Source: Streptomyces fuscichromogenes (lineage in GTDB: Bacteria > Actinomycetota > Actinomycetes > Streptomycetales > Streptomycetaceae). Taken from it: DNA of 64,000 nucleotides. The position numbers and the translations under genes are program-made. Shown here one piece after another: positions 48,175 through 56,469 of the stretch. The notes under the pieces were generated by a model. The model was not told where the DNA came from, ran no database searches, and worked only from the letters and a program-made list of their open reading frames with translations. How positions within the stretch are numbered: position 1 is the stretch's first letter; every line of letters begins with the position of its first letter. The stretch covers positions 27,268 through 91,267 of the forward strand of contig NZ_BMML01000012.1 in the NCBI RefSeq assembly GCF_014645815.1, written 5' to 3'.

Positions 48175-48795
48175 TCACTCGAAGCGGGAGGTGTCGCCCG
48201 CGCCCCGGCGGACGATCTCGGCCTCCCCGCCGGAGAAGTCGATGACCGTGGTCGGCTCGGTACCGCACTCACCGGAGTCGACCACCGCGTCCACCTGGTG
48301 GTCCAGCCGGTCCTTGATCTCCCAGCCCTGGGTCAGCGGCTCCTCCTCGTCCGGCAGCAGCAGGGTGCTGGAGAGCAGCGGCTCGCCCAGCTCCGCCAGC
48401 AGAGCCTGGGTGACCACGTGGTCGGGGATACGGACGCCGACGGTCTTCTTCTTCGGATGCAGCAGCTTGCGCGGCACCTCCCGGGTCGCGGGGAGGATGA
48501 ACGTGTAGCTGCCGGGCGTCGACGCCTTCACGGCCCGGAACACGTCGTTGTCCACCCGCACGAACTGGCCGAGCTGCGCGAAGTCACGGCACATCAGGGT
48601 GAAGTGGTGCCGGTCGTCCAGATGCCGGATGCCACGGATCCGGTCGATGCCGTCCCGGCTGCCGAGCTGGCAGCCCAGCGCGTAGCAGGAGTCGGTCGGG
48701 TATGCGATGAGCGACCCCGACCGCACCGAGTCGGCGATCTGGGAGATGCTGCGCGCCTGCGGGTTGTCGGGGTGCACGTCGAAGTACTTCGCCAT
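48175..48795 (-). CDS. Sua5/YciO/YrdC family protein (YciO type)
   Basis: 206 residues, a single YrdC domain. Signature parts are GSLIAYPTDSCYALGCQLGSRDGIDRI, the KRP-like region RIRGIRHLDDRHHFTLMCRDF, and a late SST(LL) ATP-site motif EPLLSSTLLLP. The family makes threonylcarbamoyl-AMP for tRNA t6A, but YciO members like this one, without the extra Sua5 domain, may be paralogues of uncertain role. It ends 112 nt before the dienelactone hydrolase gene on the same strand. Confidence 0.75.
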   Translation of the reverse strand: MAKYFDVHPDNPQARSISQIADSVRSGSLIAYPTDSCYALGCQLGSRDGIDRIRGIRHLDDRHHFTLMCRDFAQLGQFVRVDNDVFRAVKASTPGSYTFILPATREVPRKLLHPKKKTVGVRIPDHVVTQALLAELGEPLLSSTLLLPDEEEPLTQGWEIKDRLDHQVDAVVDSGECGTEPTTVIDFSGGEAEIVRRGAGDTSRFE

Positions 48796-48867
48796 CCGCC
48801 GAGCTTATGCCGTTCGGCGGCTGTCGGCCGACCGGGCCGGGTCCGCTGCGGTTCGGTGGCGCCCTGA

Positions 48868-48893
48868 AGGGGCGCGGGGAACTGCGCGACCAG
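48868..48893 (-). repeat. Interspersed repeat, half copy R4 (opposite orientation)
   Basis: A 26-nt arm identical to the right arm of R2 (18388-18413), read on the minus strand as the R3 arm. Flanking bases on both sides match R3 on the reverse strand (CCACGACGGTGCCGCAG). It lies in the 428-nt non-coding gap between divergent yciO-like and PucR-like genes, so it is not a 3' end here. Confidence 0.8.
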
Positions 48894-49098
48894 CCACGAC
48901 GGTGCCGCAGCCGGCAGACGGCACAGCGTGGCACTTCCGGCGGAGCGATCGGTCGCGGCACGGTTCGGCGGCCCCGCCGCGGCCCTCGCCGATCATGGAT
49001 CCGGCGGCTTCGGGAACGGGCCGGCATGACCGGTGGAATCCGGGGCAGCCGACGATCAGGCCACCCCGGGTCCCTCCCCCCGGTCCCGGGTGAGGCTT

Positions 49099-49137
49099 CT
49101 CCGCCGGCGGCCCGTCCCCCGTGGGCCGCCGGCGGAG
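49099..49137 (+). other. Strong hairpin upstream of the PucR-like regulator gene
   Basis: Perfect 15-bp inverted repeat (49099-49113 with 49123-49137) and a 9-nt loop, 86 nt before the regulator's ATG. No gene ends before it on the plus strand. It may be a leader attenuator, a boundary terminator or an mRNA stabiliser. Confidence 0.5.
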
Positions 49138-49223
49138 CCGTGCCCGGTGGCCGGGAGCAGGTCCTGCGCATCGGGTAACGTCCGTGGACCGAGGCCGACG
49201 CGAGGGACGAGGGGCAGGGCGAG

Positions 49224-50753
49224 ATGGCAGGCCGAGCAGGCGGGGGCCCGCGGCCCCCGGTATCCCAGGGCGACGACTGGGCCGCGCGGCTCCTCGACCA
49301 CCTGCGCCCCGGCGCCCGCGACCCGCGCCGGGTCGTCGCCTGGCTCGCCGGCGCCGTGGCGGGAACCGTCTGCCTCCAGGACGCCGACGGCATCCTGCTC
49401 GCCGGGACGAGAATCCCCCTCGACGCCGGACTCGTGACCGATGTGGTGGCCGGGCGGATCTCCGCCGCCGCCGTCCAGGACGGTGACCGCCACCTGCGGC
49501 TGGTCGCGGTCCGCGCCCCCGACACCCGTCCGGCGGCCACCGGACTGCTGGCCGTGGCCCGCGCGGCCCCCTTCGACCGGCGCGCCGCCGAGATCGTCAC
49601 CCACACCGCCGGAGTCGTCGAACTCCTGCTGCGCGAACGGGAACTGACGGCCGCCGGGCACCGGCTCCGGCGGGCGGCCGCCGACCTGCGCCTCGCCATC
49701 CTGCAGCTCCTGATGGTGGAGGACACGGTCTCCGCCCGCCGGGTGGCCGCCGGCCTGTGGCCCGGCCTGCTCGACACCGACAGCGCCTGTGTGTACATCG
49801 TCGAGGGGCGGCCGGCGGAACGCGACGGACTCGCCGAGGACTGCCTGGACGTGACCCGCGGTCAGGCCCTGGTCGTGCGCTGCCCCGCCATGGACGGCCA
49901 CGTCATCGTCCTCAGCCCGGCGCCCGCCACGGCGGACCGGCTGCGCTCCCTCGTCGACGGCCGCCCCGGCACCTTCCTCGGCGGCAGCGTCCAGCAGAGC
50001 CTGGCGCAGACGGCCACCGCCTACGGGCAGGCCGTCAGCGCCCTCGCCGTCGCCCGCTTCCGCCCCGACCAGGCCGCCGTCTACGCCGAACGCACCCACC
50101 CGGAACGGCTGATGGACCCCGGCGCGCTGCACGCCTGGTCCTCCACCGTGCTCCGGCCGCTGGACACCCTGCCCCACCACACCCGCGCGGAACTCCTCGC
50201 CACCACCCGGCTCGGCCTGGAGTTCACCGCCGTCAGCGCGGCCAAGGTCCTCGGTGTCAGCCGCAACACCGTGCGCGCCCGCATGGACCGCGTCGAGACG
50301 CTGCTGGGCGCCGACTTCTCCGACCTCACCGTGCGCGCCACCGCCCATCTGGCCCTCAACACCCAGGCGGCCCTGACGGACGACGTCGCCGGCACGGTCC
50401 CGCAGCCGACCGGAGTCCGCCTGTACGACCTGCTGGCGAGTCCGGCGCTGCGGACCTGGGCGCGCGACCTCCTGGACCGTCTGATCCGCGACGGCCGCGA
50501 CCTGCGCGGCACCCTGCGGGCCTGGATCGCGGCCGGCGGGAACGCCGAACGCGCCGCCCAGGACCTGGGCGTACACGCGCAGACCGTCCGCGAGCACGTT
50601 CGGGGCGCCGAACCCGTCCTGGAACGCCAGCTGCTGGCCGCCGGCACCGACCTGTACGAGGTCGTCCTGGCCCACCTCGTCCTCGGGGACCTCGCCGTAC
50701 CCACCCTGCTCGGGCCGAATCCGGGCCAACCGGACTCACCTGTGCACGGGTGA
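49224..50753 (+). CDS. PucR-like transcriptional regulator with two C-terminal HTH motifs
   Basis: 509 residues. The N-terminal half holds a GAF-like sensory region (VCLQDADGILLAGTRIPLDAG at about 48-68). The middle (about 165-330) resembles a PucR GGDEF-like/CdaR region (ACVYIVEGRPAERDG, LGGSVQQSLAQTATAYGQAVSALAVARF). Two HTH_30-type motifs follow: AAKVLGVSRNTVRARMDRVETLLG near 345 and ERAAQDLGVHAQTVREHVRGAE near 448. A single HTH is usual. It likely regulates a nearby or distant operon in response to a small molecule. A repeat and a hairpin occupy its upstream region. Confidence 0.65.
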   Translation: MAGRAGGGPRPPVSQGDDWAARLLDHLRPGARDPRRVVAWLAGAVAGTVCLQDADGILLAGTRIPLDAGLVTDVVAGRISAAAVQDGDRHLRLVAVRAPDTRPAATGLLAVARAAPFDRRAAEIVTHTAGVVELLLRERELTAAGHRLRRAAADLRLAILQLLMVEDTVSARRVAAGLWPGLLDTDSACVYIVEGRPAERDGLAEDCLDVTRGQALVVRCPAMDGHVIVLSPAPATADRLRSLVDGRPGTFLGGSVQQSLAQTATAYGQAVSALAVARFRPDQAAVYAERTHPERLMDPGALHAWSSTVLRPLDTLPHHTRAELLATTRLGLEFTAVSAAKVLGVSRNTVRARMDRVETLLGADFSDLTVRATAHLALNTQAALTDDVAGTVPQPTGVRLYDLLASPALRTWARDLLDRLIRDGRDLRGTLRAWIAAGGNAERAAQDLGVHAQTVREHVRGAEPVLERQLLAAGTDLYEVVLAHLVLGDLAVPTLLGPNPGQPDSPVHG

Positions 50754-50894
50754 GTCCTCGGCGTGCGCGAACGGGCACCGGCGCGATACCCAACGACCTG
50801 ATCCGGACGTATGTTCACGTTGCGCGGGGGCACGACCGGAACGGGGGACCGGTCGGGGCCCCCGCCGTCCCGGTCGCCCTGCCCGCGGCCCGGC

Positions 50895-52127
50895 TCACGC
50901 CTCCAGGCGCACCGGGATCTCCTGCCAGCCGAACGCGATGAACGACGGCACCTGGCGCAGCTCGTCCTCCCCGACCGCGAGCCGCAGCTCCGGGAACCGC
51001 TCGAACAGCGCGGGCAGCGCGGCCAGCGCCTCCGCCCGGGCGAGCGGCGCGCCGATGCAGCGGTGCACCCCGACCCCGAACGCCAGATGGTCGTCGGCGC
51101 CCCGCCCCGCGTCGAACACGGCCGCGTCCGGCCCGTAGTGCGCCGGGTCCACACCCGCGGCCGCGTACGTCGTGATGATCGCGTCCCCGGCCGGGATCGT
51201 GACGTCCCCGACCTTCAGGTCGCTCACCGCGAACCGCAGCGGCAGCGAGGCGATCGACGGATGCACGCGCAGCGTCTCGTCGATCACCGCGTCCCAGCCG
51301 GTCTTCCCGGTGCGCACCGCCGCCAGCTGCGCCGGGTCCGTCAGCAGCGCGACCACCGCGTTGCCGATCAGGTTGACCGTGGTCTCGAAGCCGGCGCCGA
51401 TCACCAGCAGCAGCGTGTACAGCAGTTCCTCGTCGCTGAGCCGGTCACCGTCCTCGTCGCGGACCCGGATCAGCTCCGTGGTCATGTCGTCGCCCGGCTG
51501 CTCCACCTTGTACGCGATCAGCCCGCCGAGGACCGTACCGATCCGCTCCTGCACGAACGCCGCGTGCTCGGGCGTCGGGTCGGAGGTGTCCATGATGGCC
51601 GCGATCAGCGCACCGGTGTCGTCCCGCATCTCGTCGGGCACCCCGAACAGTTCGCAGATCATCCGCATGGGCAGCGGCTGCGCCAGCCCGGCTCGCAAGT
51701 CCACCACCGAGCCGTCGGCACCCGCCCGCGCCAGCGCGTCGAGCAGCTCCCCGGCGATCGCCGTGACGCGCGGGCGCATCGCCTCGGTGCGCCGGTGCGT
51801 GAAGCTCGGCGCCACCAGCTTGCGCAGCCGGGTGTGGTCGGGGCCGTACGCGGAGAGCATGTTCACCACGCCGATCCAGCCCAGCACCCAGCCCCAGGAG
51901 GGGTGTTCGCCGATCTCCGGCCAGAGCCGCCAGTGCTGGCCCGGATCCTTGCTGACCTGGGGATCGAGGATGAGCTCCTTGAGCACGTCGTAGCCGGTGG
52001 GCGCCCAGGCGGGTATGCCGCCGGGCAGTTCGACCGGCACGACGGGGCCGAGGGCGCGTAACCGCGCGCTCTCCGCCGGGATGTCGGAGCCGAACGGGTC
52101 GAGAGCGATACGGTCGGTGACGGTCAC
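50895..52127 (-). CDS. Cytochrome P450 (CYP154-like), conservon-linked
   Basis: 410 residues, GTG start overlapping the upstream P450 stop by 4 nt. All P450 landmarks are intact: I-helix GAGFETTVN at about 244-252, ExxR as ETLR at 284-287 and heme loop AFGVGVHRCIGAPLAR with Cys357. It lies last in a six-gene operon with cvnABCD and a second P450. In Streptomyces coelicolor, conservons are also followed by CYP157-CYP154 pairs, and this one fits the CYP154 position. It is a soluble monooxygenase needing ferredoxin; substrate unknown. Confidence 0.8.
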   Translation of the reverse strand: MTVTDRIALDPFGSDIPAESARLRALGPVVPVELPGGIPAWAPTGYDVLKELILDPQVSKDPGQHWRLWPEIGEHPSWGWVLGWIGVVNMLSAYGPDHTRLRKLVAPSFTHRRTEAMRPRVTAIAGELLDALARAGADGSVVDLRAGLAQPLPMRMICELFGVPDEMRDDTGALIAAIMDTSDPTPEHAAFVQERIGTVLGGLIAYKVEQPGDDMTTELIRVRDEDGDRLSDEELLYTLLLVIGAGFETTVNLIGNAVVALLTDPAQLAAVRTGKTGWDAVIDETLRVHPSIASLPLRFAVSDLKVGDVTIPAGDAIITTYAAAGVDPAHYGPDAAVFDAGRGADDHLAFGVGVHRCIGAPLARAEALAALPALFERFPELRLAVGEDELRQVPSFIAFGWQEIPVRLEA

Positions 52128-53350
52128 GACGTCTCTCCAGGCTGGTCGGGGGAGCGGGGGCTGAACCGGACGGGCAGCGAGGTCAGCGAGCGGTGGAACG
52201 GGCCGGGCCGCCAGCTGAGCCTCTCGCGGGGCAGGACGGGGTCGAGGTCGGGCAGCCACAGGGTGAGCTGTTCGATCGCCTCGGTCGCGATGAGCAGCGC
52301 GTGGTGCCGGACCGGGCAGGCGTGCGGGCCGGCACCCCACGACAGGTGCGAGGCGTCCGCGGCCCGCCGGCCGCCGGTGTCCTCCCGCTCGGCGAACAGC
52401 CCCACGGCACCGAAGGAGACCACCACCGGGATCGCCGGCCTGATCCACGCCCCGTGGAAGGAGACCGGCCGACGGGCGTAGTAGATGCCGTAGTTGGCCA
52501 GCGGGGTCTCGTGGTGCAGCACCTCGATCACCGCGTCCATGACCGGGCGGGCGCCGCTGGTGAGCGTCGAGTAGTAGAGCGGGTTGCCGAGGATCCGGGA
52601 GAGCGCGTTGGAGACGAGGTTGGTGGTCGGCTCGTAGCCGGCGCCCAGGGTGAGGAACACCTGCCAGGTGACCTCCTCCGGGGTCAGCTGCGCGGGATGG
52701 TCCAGGAGCATGCTCGGCAGGTCCTCGCCGCGCTCCTCGACCTTGGCGGCGATCAGCCGCAGCACGTACTCGACGAAGTCCGCCTCGCCCGCGGCCGCCT
52801 GCGCACCGCCCTCCATCATCTTCAGGAGGCCCTCGTTGAGCCGGTCGCCCTGGCTGTCCGGCAGCCCGAAGAGGTTGTTGAACACCAGGGCCATCAGCGG
52901 CCGGGTGAAGTCGGTGACCAGATCCGCCTCGCCCTTGGGGCCGAAGCGGTCGACCAGCAGCCGGACCGCCCGGTGCACCAGCTGGCGCAGGTCGTGCGGC
53001 TCGATCAGGTCGAACACGTCGATGAGGGTGGTCCGGTAGCGCAGGTGCGCGTCGGCGTCGGAGAACAGGGCGTTGGGCCGCCAGCGCATCATGCCGAGCA
53101 GCGGCGAGTCCTCCGGGACGGTCGCCTCCCAGCCCCGCGGGTCGTGCGAGAAGGTCTCGACGTCCCGCAGCACGTCGAGGGCGGCGCGCCGCTCGGTGAC
53201 CACGTAGGCGGGTGTGCCCGGCGCGAGTTCCGCCCAGCCCACCGGGCCCTGGGCGCGCAGGGCCGCGTAGTAGCCGTGCGGGTTGCGGGCGAACCCGTCC
53301 TCCCACAGCCGTACCGGGCCGGAGACGGTGAAGGACTGCTGGGCGGTCAT
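52124..53350 (-). CDS. Cytochrome P450 (CYP157-like) lacking the ExxR motif
   Basis: 408 residues. I-helix region GAGYEPTTNLVSNAL at about 236-250. The K-helix position reads EVLH (276-279), so the conserved Arg of ExxR is His. The heme loop is WGAGPHACPVRHHAL with Cys345 kept and Trp in place of Phe. Loss of ExxR is established for CYP157 enzymes of Streptomyces coelicolor, which stand in the same place after a conservon. Start ATG 53350 overlaps the cvnD stop by 4 nt. Whether it is catalytic or a partner for the neighbouring P450 is open. Confidence 0.8.
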   Translation of the reverse strand: MTAQQSFTVSGPVRLWEDGFARNPHGYYAALRAQGPVGWAELAPGTPAYVVTERRAALDVLRDVETFSHDPRGWEATVPEDSPLLGMMRWRPNALFSDADAHLRYRTTLIDVFDLIEPHDLRQLVHRAVRLLVDRFGPKGEADLVTDFTRPLMALVFNNLFGLPDSQGDRLNEGLLKMMEGGAQAAAGEADFVEYVLRLIAAKVEERGEDLPSMLLDHPAQLTPEEVTWQVFLTLGAGYEPTTNLVSNALSRILGNPLYYSTLTSGARPVMDAVIEVLHHETPLANYGIYYARRPVSFHGAWIRPAIPVVVSFGAVGLFAEREDTGGRRAADASHLSWGAGPHACPVRHHALLIATEAIEQLTLWLPDLDPVLPRERLSWRPGPFHRSLTSLPVRFSPRSPDQPGETS

Positions 53351-53970
53351 CGGGCCTCCGCCGGCCGGTCGTCGATCAGGTGCTGGACGAGCGCGAGCAG
53401 CGCGTCGACCGAGGAGTGCGCGTCCCGGGCGTCACAGGTCACCAGCGGGGTGCCCGGCTCCAGGTCCAGGGCGGCGCGCAGCTGTTCGCCCGTGTAGTGG
53501 CTCGGCGCGTCGGGGAACGTGTTGAAGGCGACCGCGTACGGCAGCCCCGCCTCCTCCACCAGGCCGAGCACGTCGAAGGAGGCGTCGATGCGGCGGCTGT
53601 CGACGAGGACCAGCGCGCCCAGCGCGCCGTAGGAGATGTCGTCCCACAGCGTCCGGAACCGGTCCTGCCCCGGCGTCCCGAACAGGTACAGCACGACCCC
53701 GCCGGAGAGGCTGATCCGCCCGAAGTCGATGGCGACGGTCGTCGTCTGCTTCTCCCGCACCCCGTCGAGGTCGTCGACATGGACGGAGGCCTCGGTGAGG
53801 TGCTCCTCGGTGTGCAGCGGGCGGATCTCCGACACCGAGTCGATCAGGGTCGTCTTGCCCACCCCGAACGGCCCGGTGACCAGGATCTTCACCAGGTCGC
53901 GGGCCCCGTCGGGGAGATGGTTGCCGCCCGCGCGGGGCAGCTCACTGGTGCTTGAGGGCGCGGAGGCCAT
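53347..53970 (-). CDS. cvnD: Conservon GTPase-like protein CvnD
   Basis: 207 residues. Walker A is GPFGVGKTTLIDS at about 34-46. TVAIDFGRI is the switch region, and the DxxG equivalent is FGTPGQDRFRTLWDD. NTFP takes the place of the NKxD base motif, as in the MglA-like CvnD family of Streptomyces. It should act as a small membrane-associated GTPase with CvnA-C in a complex resembling a eukaryotic G-protein system. It overlaps cvnC by 29 nt. Confidence 0.85.
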   Translation of the reverse strand: MASAPSSTSELPRAGGNHLPDGARDLVKILVTGPFGVGKTTLIDSVSEIRPLHTEEHLTEASVHVDDLDGVREKQTTTVAIDFGRISLSGGVVLYLFGTPGQDRFRTLWDDISYGALGALVLVDSRRIDASFDVLGLVEEAGLPYAVAFNTFPDAPSHYTGEQLRAALDLEPGTPLVTCDARDAHSSVDALLALVQHLIDDRPAEAR

Positions 53971-54304
53971 CGGCCACTCTCTTCAGCAGGTCGGGGTCGA
54001 ACCGTTCGGCGGGCGGGATCGGCGCGCGGGCCCGGGCCAGGTCCCGGTCGACGAGGTCGGCGGCCAGCACCCGGACGGCGGAGAACGGCAGCCGCAGCAG
54101 CGCCGCCGCCTCCACCACCGTCAGCGCGCCGCCGGACAGCAGCTCCAGCAGGGCCAGTTCGGCGGCCGGCAGACCGGCCGGCAGCGGGGTCCCGTCGCGG
54201 GTGAGCACCGTCAGCCGTTCCAGATGCGGACGGCTGGGCCGGGCCACCCCGCCGGTCGACAGATACGCGGGGACCAGAGGACGGCCGCCACGGCGGCCGG
54301 TCAT
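53942..54304 (-). CDS. cvnC: Conservon DUF742 protein CvnC
   Basis: 120 residues. DUF742 family: N-terminal basic stretch (GRRGGRPLVPAYLSTGG) and a winged-helix-like region (LLELLSGGALTVVEAAALLRLPFSAVRVLAADLVDRDL) that ends with RFDPDLLKRVADGLRAL. It works together with CvnA, B and D. It starts by ATGA overlap with the cvnB stop and ends inside the cvnD gene, showing translational coupling. Confidence 0.85.
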   Translation of the reverse strand: MTGRRGGRPLVPAYLSTGGVARPSRPHLERLTVLTRDGTPLPAGLPAAELALLELLSGGALTVVEAAALLRLPFSAVRVLAADLVDRDLARARAPIPPAERFDPDLLKRVADGLRALKHQ

Positions 54305-54723
54305 GCCGGCGCGCCGCCGTCGGAGCCTCTGGGCGCGGCCGCCATCGCCTTCTCGCCCAGCCGGGCCACCTGCGAGTGCACCCGGTGCGCCAGCAGGTCC
54401 AGACGCACCTCCGGGTCGCCGTAGGCGGCCACACAGGTGCCGTGGTCGGTGGGCACGATCAGCACGTATCCGTGGTCCGACTCGATGACCACCTGCCGCA
54501 CCTCGGCCCGCTCCCGGTCCGCGAACGCGGCCGCCGCGGCCCGGCAGGCACCCTGCACGGTGCTGGTGATCGCGGCCACCCGCTCGGCACTCGCCTGTGA
54601 CAGGCGGTCGGTGTATCCGGTCGCCAGGCCGTCCCGGGTGAGCAGGACGGCGGCCAGTACATGCGGTACCTGTAGGACGGGGTCCAGCACCCATGCCGTC
54701 TCGCCCGCATCGCGGCTGGTCAT
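54301..54723 (-). CDS. cvnB: Conservon roadblock/LC7 protein CvnB
   Basis: 140 residues, a roadblock/LC7 domain (LAAVLLTRDGLATGYTDRLSQASAERVAAITSTVQGACRAAA, then VIESDHGYVLIVPTDHGTCVAAYGDPEVRLDLLAHRVHSQVARLG). By analogy with MglB, it may be the GTPase-activating partner of CvnD. Its start overlaps the cvnA stop and its stop overlaps the cvnC start, both as ATGA. Confidence 0.85.
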   Translation of the reverse strand: MTSRDAGETAWVLDPVLQVPHVLAAVLLTRDGLATGYTDRLSQASAERVAAITSTVQGACRAAAAAFADRERAEVRQVVIESDHGYVLIVPTDHGTCVAAYGDPEVRLDLLAHRVHSQVARLGEKAMAAAPRGSDGGAPA

Positions 54724-56240
54724 CTGGCCGCTCCTCCTTCGTCGTCGGTCCGGTGGGGTTCGGGCGCGTTCGCCCGCTTGGGGGCCCGCGCGGCCGCGGT
54801 GCCGTACTGGAGGGCCGCGAGTGCGGCGGCCGCCTCCTCGGGGCGGCGCGCGGCCGGCTGCGGCTCGGGCGCGCCGGGGGCGGCGGTACGGTGCCGACGG
54901 CGCCGCTGCGGCAGCGGGCCCAGGCCACCGGGCTCCTCGCCGTCGGAGGCGGGGGCGGGGACGCGTTCGTGCTCGGCTCCCGCCCCGGAGCCGGCCGCCG
55001 CGGCGGGCAGCGCCAGGGCGGGCGCCGGGGACTCGCCCGGCGCGGTGACGGACACCGCGGTCCCGGGCCGCGCCGGCTCGGGCACGGCAGGCTCGGACCC
55101 GGCCGCCGCACGCTCCGGTATCCCGTGCGTCGCGGTCTCACGTGCCGGTTCCCTGCGCACCACGTGCTCCCGGGTCGAGCGCGGCGCGCTGACCGACGGG
55201 GGCCGTTCCTCCGGGTCGATCCGGGCGAGCAGATGGCTGTCCACCCGCAGCACCGCGCGCACCCCGCCGTAGGGCGAGGGGGAGGAGACGTCGACGTTCA
55301 GGTCGAACTGGCGGGTGAGCTGGCCGATCGCCGCCAGGCCCATGCGCGGCGGGTCACCGAGGTCGGTCAGCAGGATCGGGTCGCTGCCCGCCACCAGCCG
55401 CTGGGCGCGGGCCCGTTCGTCCTGCGTCATGCCGAGGCCCGCGTCGTCGACGGTCACGCACACCCCGTGGTGGACGTGCTCCAGATTGACCACGACGTCG
55501 GTGTCCGGCGCCGAGTGGCGCAGCGCGTTGTCGAGGAGCTCGGCGACGATGATGGCGACCGGCTCCACCGCGTGCGACACCAGGGCGGTGCCCGGCTCCA
55601 GATGATTGTGGACCTGGACCCGGTGGTAGCCCGAGAGCCGGGCCTGGCCGCCGGTGACGGCGTCCACCACGTGCGACTCCTCGCGGGCCAGTCCCACCCA
55701 GGCCCCGCACACCACGGCCGCGACCTGCGCCCGCCGCAGCGACTGCTCGTTCTCGTGGTCCAGCGCGAACAGCGTCTGCGCCAGCTCGGGGTCGTCGTAG
55801 CGCTGTTGGAGCCCCCGCAGGGCGTCCTGGAGGCGGTACAGGGCGGCCTGGATCTCCCGGGTGGCGCCCCGGAGACCGGCCTGCGCGGCCGCGTCGATCC
55901 GGGTGCGCTGCGCGGTCAGCTCCTCGCGCAGCGCGGTGAGCACGTACTCCAGCGCGATCCCGGTGGGGGTCCCGGGCGTGTGCTGCCTGGCCGGGCCCGG
56001 CACCCGCAGGTGCGGATGGGCGAGCTGGGCCGCGGCCGCGGGCATCCGGCGGGCGGCGAGATGTTCGACCTCGGTGACGAACGTGCCCTCGGCGCCGTCC
56101 AGTTGGGCGCGCAGTTCGGTGACCTCGGCCCGCAGCGCCGCCTTCTGGTGCCGGGACCTGAGCAGGCTGCCGCCGAGGGCGAGCGCGGAGAGCGTTCCGG
56201 CGGCGAGACCACCGGCTACCAGTTCCGGCAATTCGATCAT
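54720..56240 (-). CDS. cvnA: Conservon sensor kinase-like protein CvnA
   Basis: 506 residues. One membrane segment at about 8-25 (VAGGLAAGTLSALALGGSL), then a coiled coil (about 30-65), and a HATPase_c domain at about 215-340 with N-box ELLDNALRHSAP and G-boxes (VDDAGLGMT, RMGLAAIGQL). No phospho-acceptor His box of standard form is seen. The C-terminal 150 residues are a disordered Pro/Ala/Glu-rich tail. It is the first gene of the six-gene conservon-P450 operon. ATG 56240 is the likely start (GGAAA 9 nt upstream). Confidence 0.85.
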   Translation of the reverse strand: MIELPELVAGGLAAGTLSALALGGSLLRSRHQKAALRAEVTELRAQLDGAEGTFVTEVEHLAARRMPAAAAQLAHPHLRVPGPARQHTPGTPTGIALEYVLTALREELTAQRTRIDAAAQAGLRGATREIQAALYRLQDALRGLQQRYDDPELAQTLFALDHENEQSLRRAQVAAVVCGAWVGLAREESHVVDAVTGGQARLSGYHRVQVHNHLEPGTALVSHAVEPVAIIVAELLDNALRHSAPDTDVVVNLEHVHHGVCVTVDDAGLGMTQDERARAQRLVAGSDPILLTDLGDPPRMGLAAIGQLTRQFDLNVDVSSPSPYGGVRAVLRVDSHLLARIDPEERPPSVSAPRSTREHVVRREPARETATHGIPERAAAGSEPAVPEPARPGTAVSVTAPGESPAPALALPAAAAGSGAGAEHERVPAPASDGEEPGGLGPLPQRRRRHRTAAPGAPEPQPAARRPEEAAAALAALQYGTAAARAPKRANAPEPHRTDDEGGAAR

Positions 56241-56469
56241 GGAATCGGTTTCCAGGGGGAGTAGGGCAGCAGTGGGCAGGGGGGAGCCCGGGGCCCTCCC
56301 ATGTGGCGCTCGCAGCACAGTACACACCGTCATTGACCGGCCTCGCACGGTGAATCGTTACATCGCTTCGAATCCGCCCGGTGACTGTTCGCTTCTGCTG
56401 CAAGTGTCGGAAATGCCGTGCGGGGCTGAGGATTTGGGATGGGACGGGGACCGCGTGCGGTCCGTGACG

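Noticed and set aside
49026..49178. A 50-codon frame before the PucR-like gene
   Set aside because: No RBS, composition is mostly Gly, Pro, Arg and Ala, and it runs through the 15-bp hairpin. The sequence looks non-coding.
50895..53350. P450 pair as part of a natural-product gene cluster
   Set aside because: No polyketide synthase, NRPS, terpene cyclase or other core gene is near. The cvnABCD genes directly upstream explain the P450s as a conservon operon.
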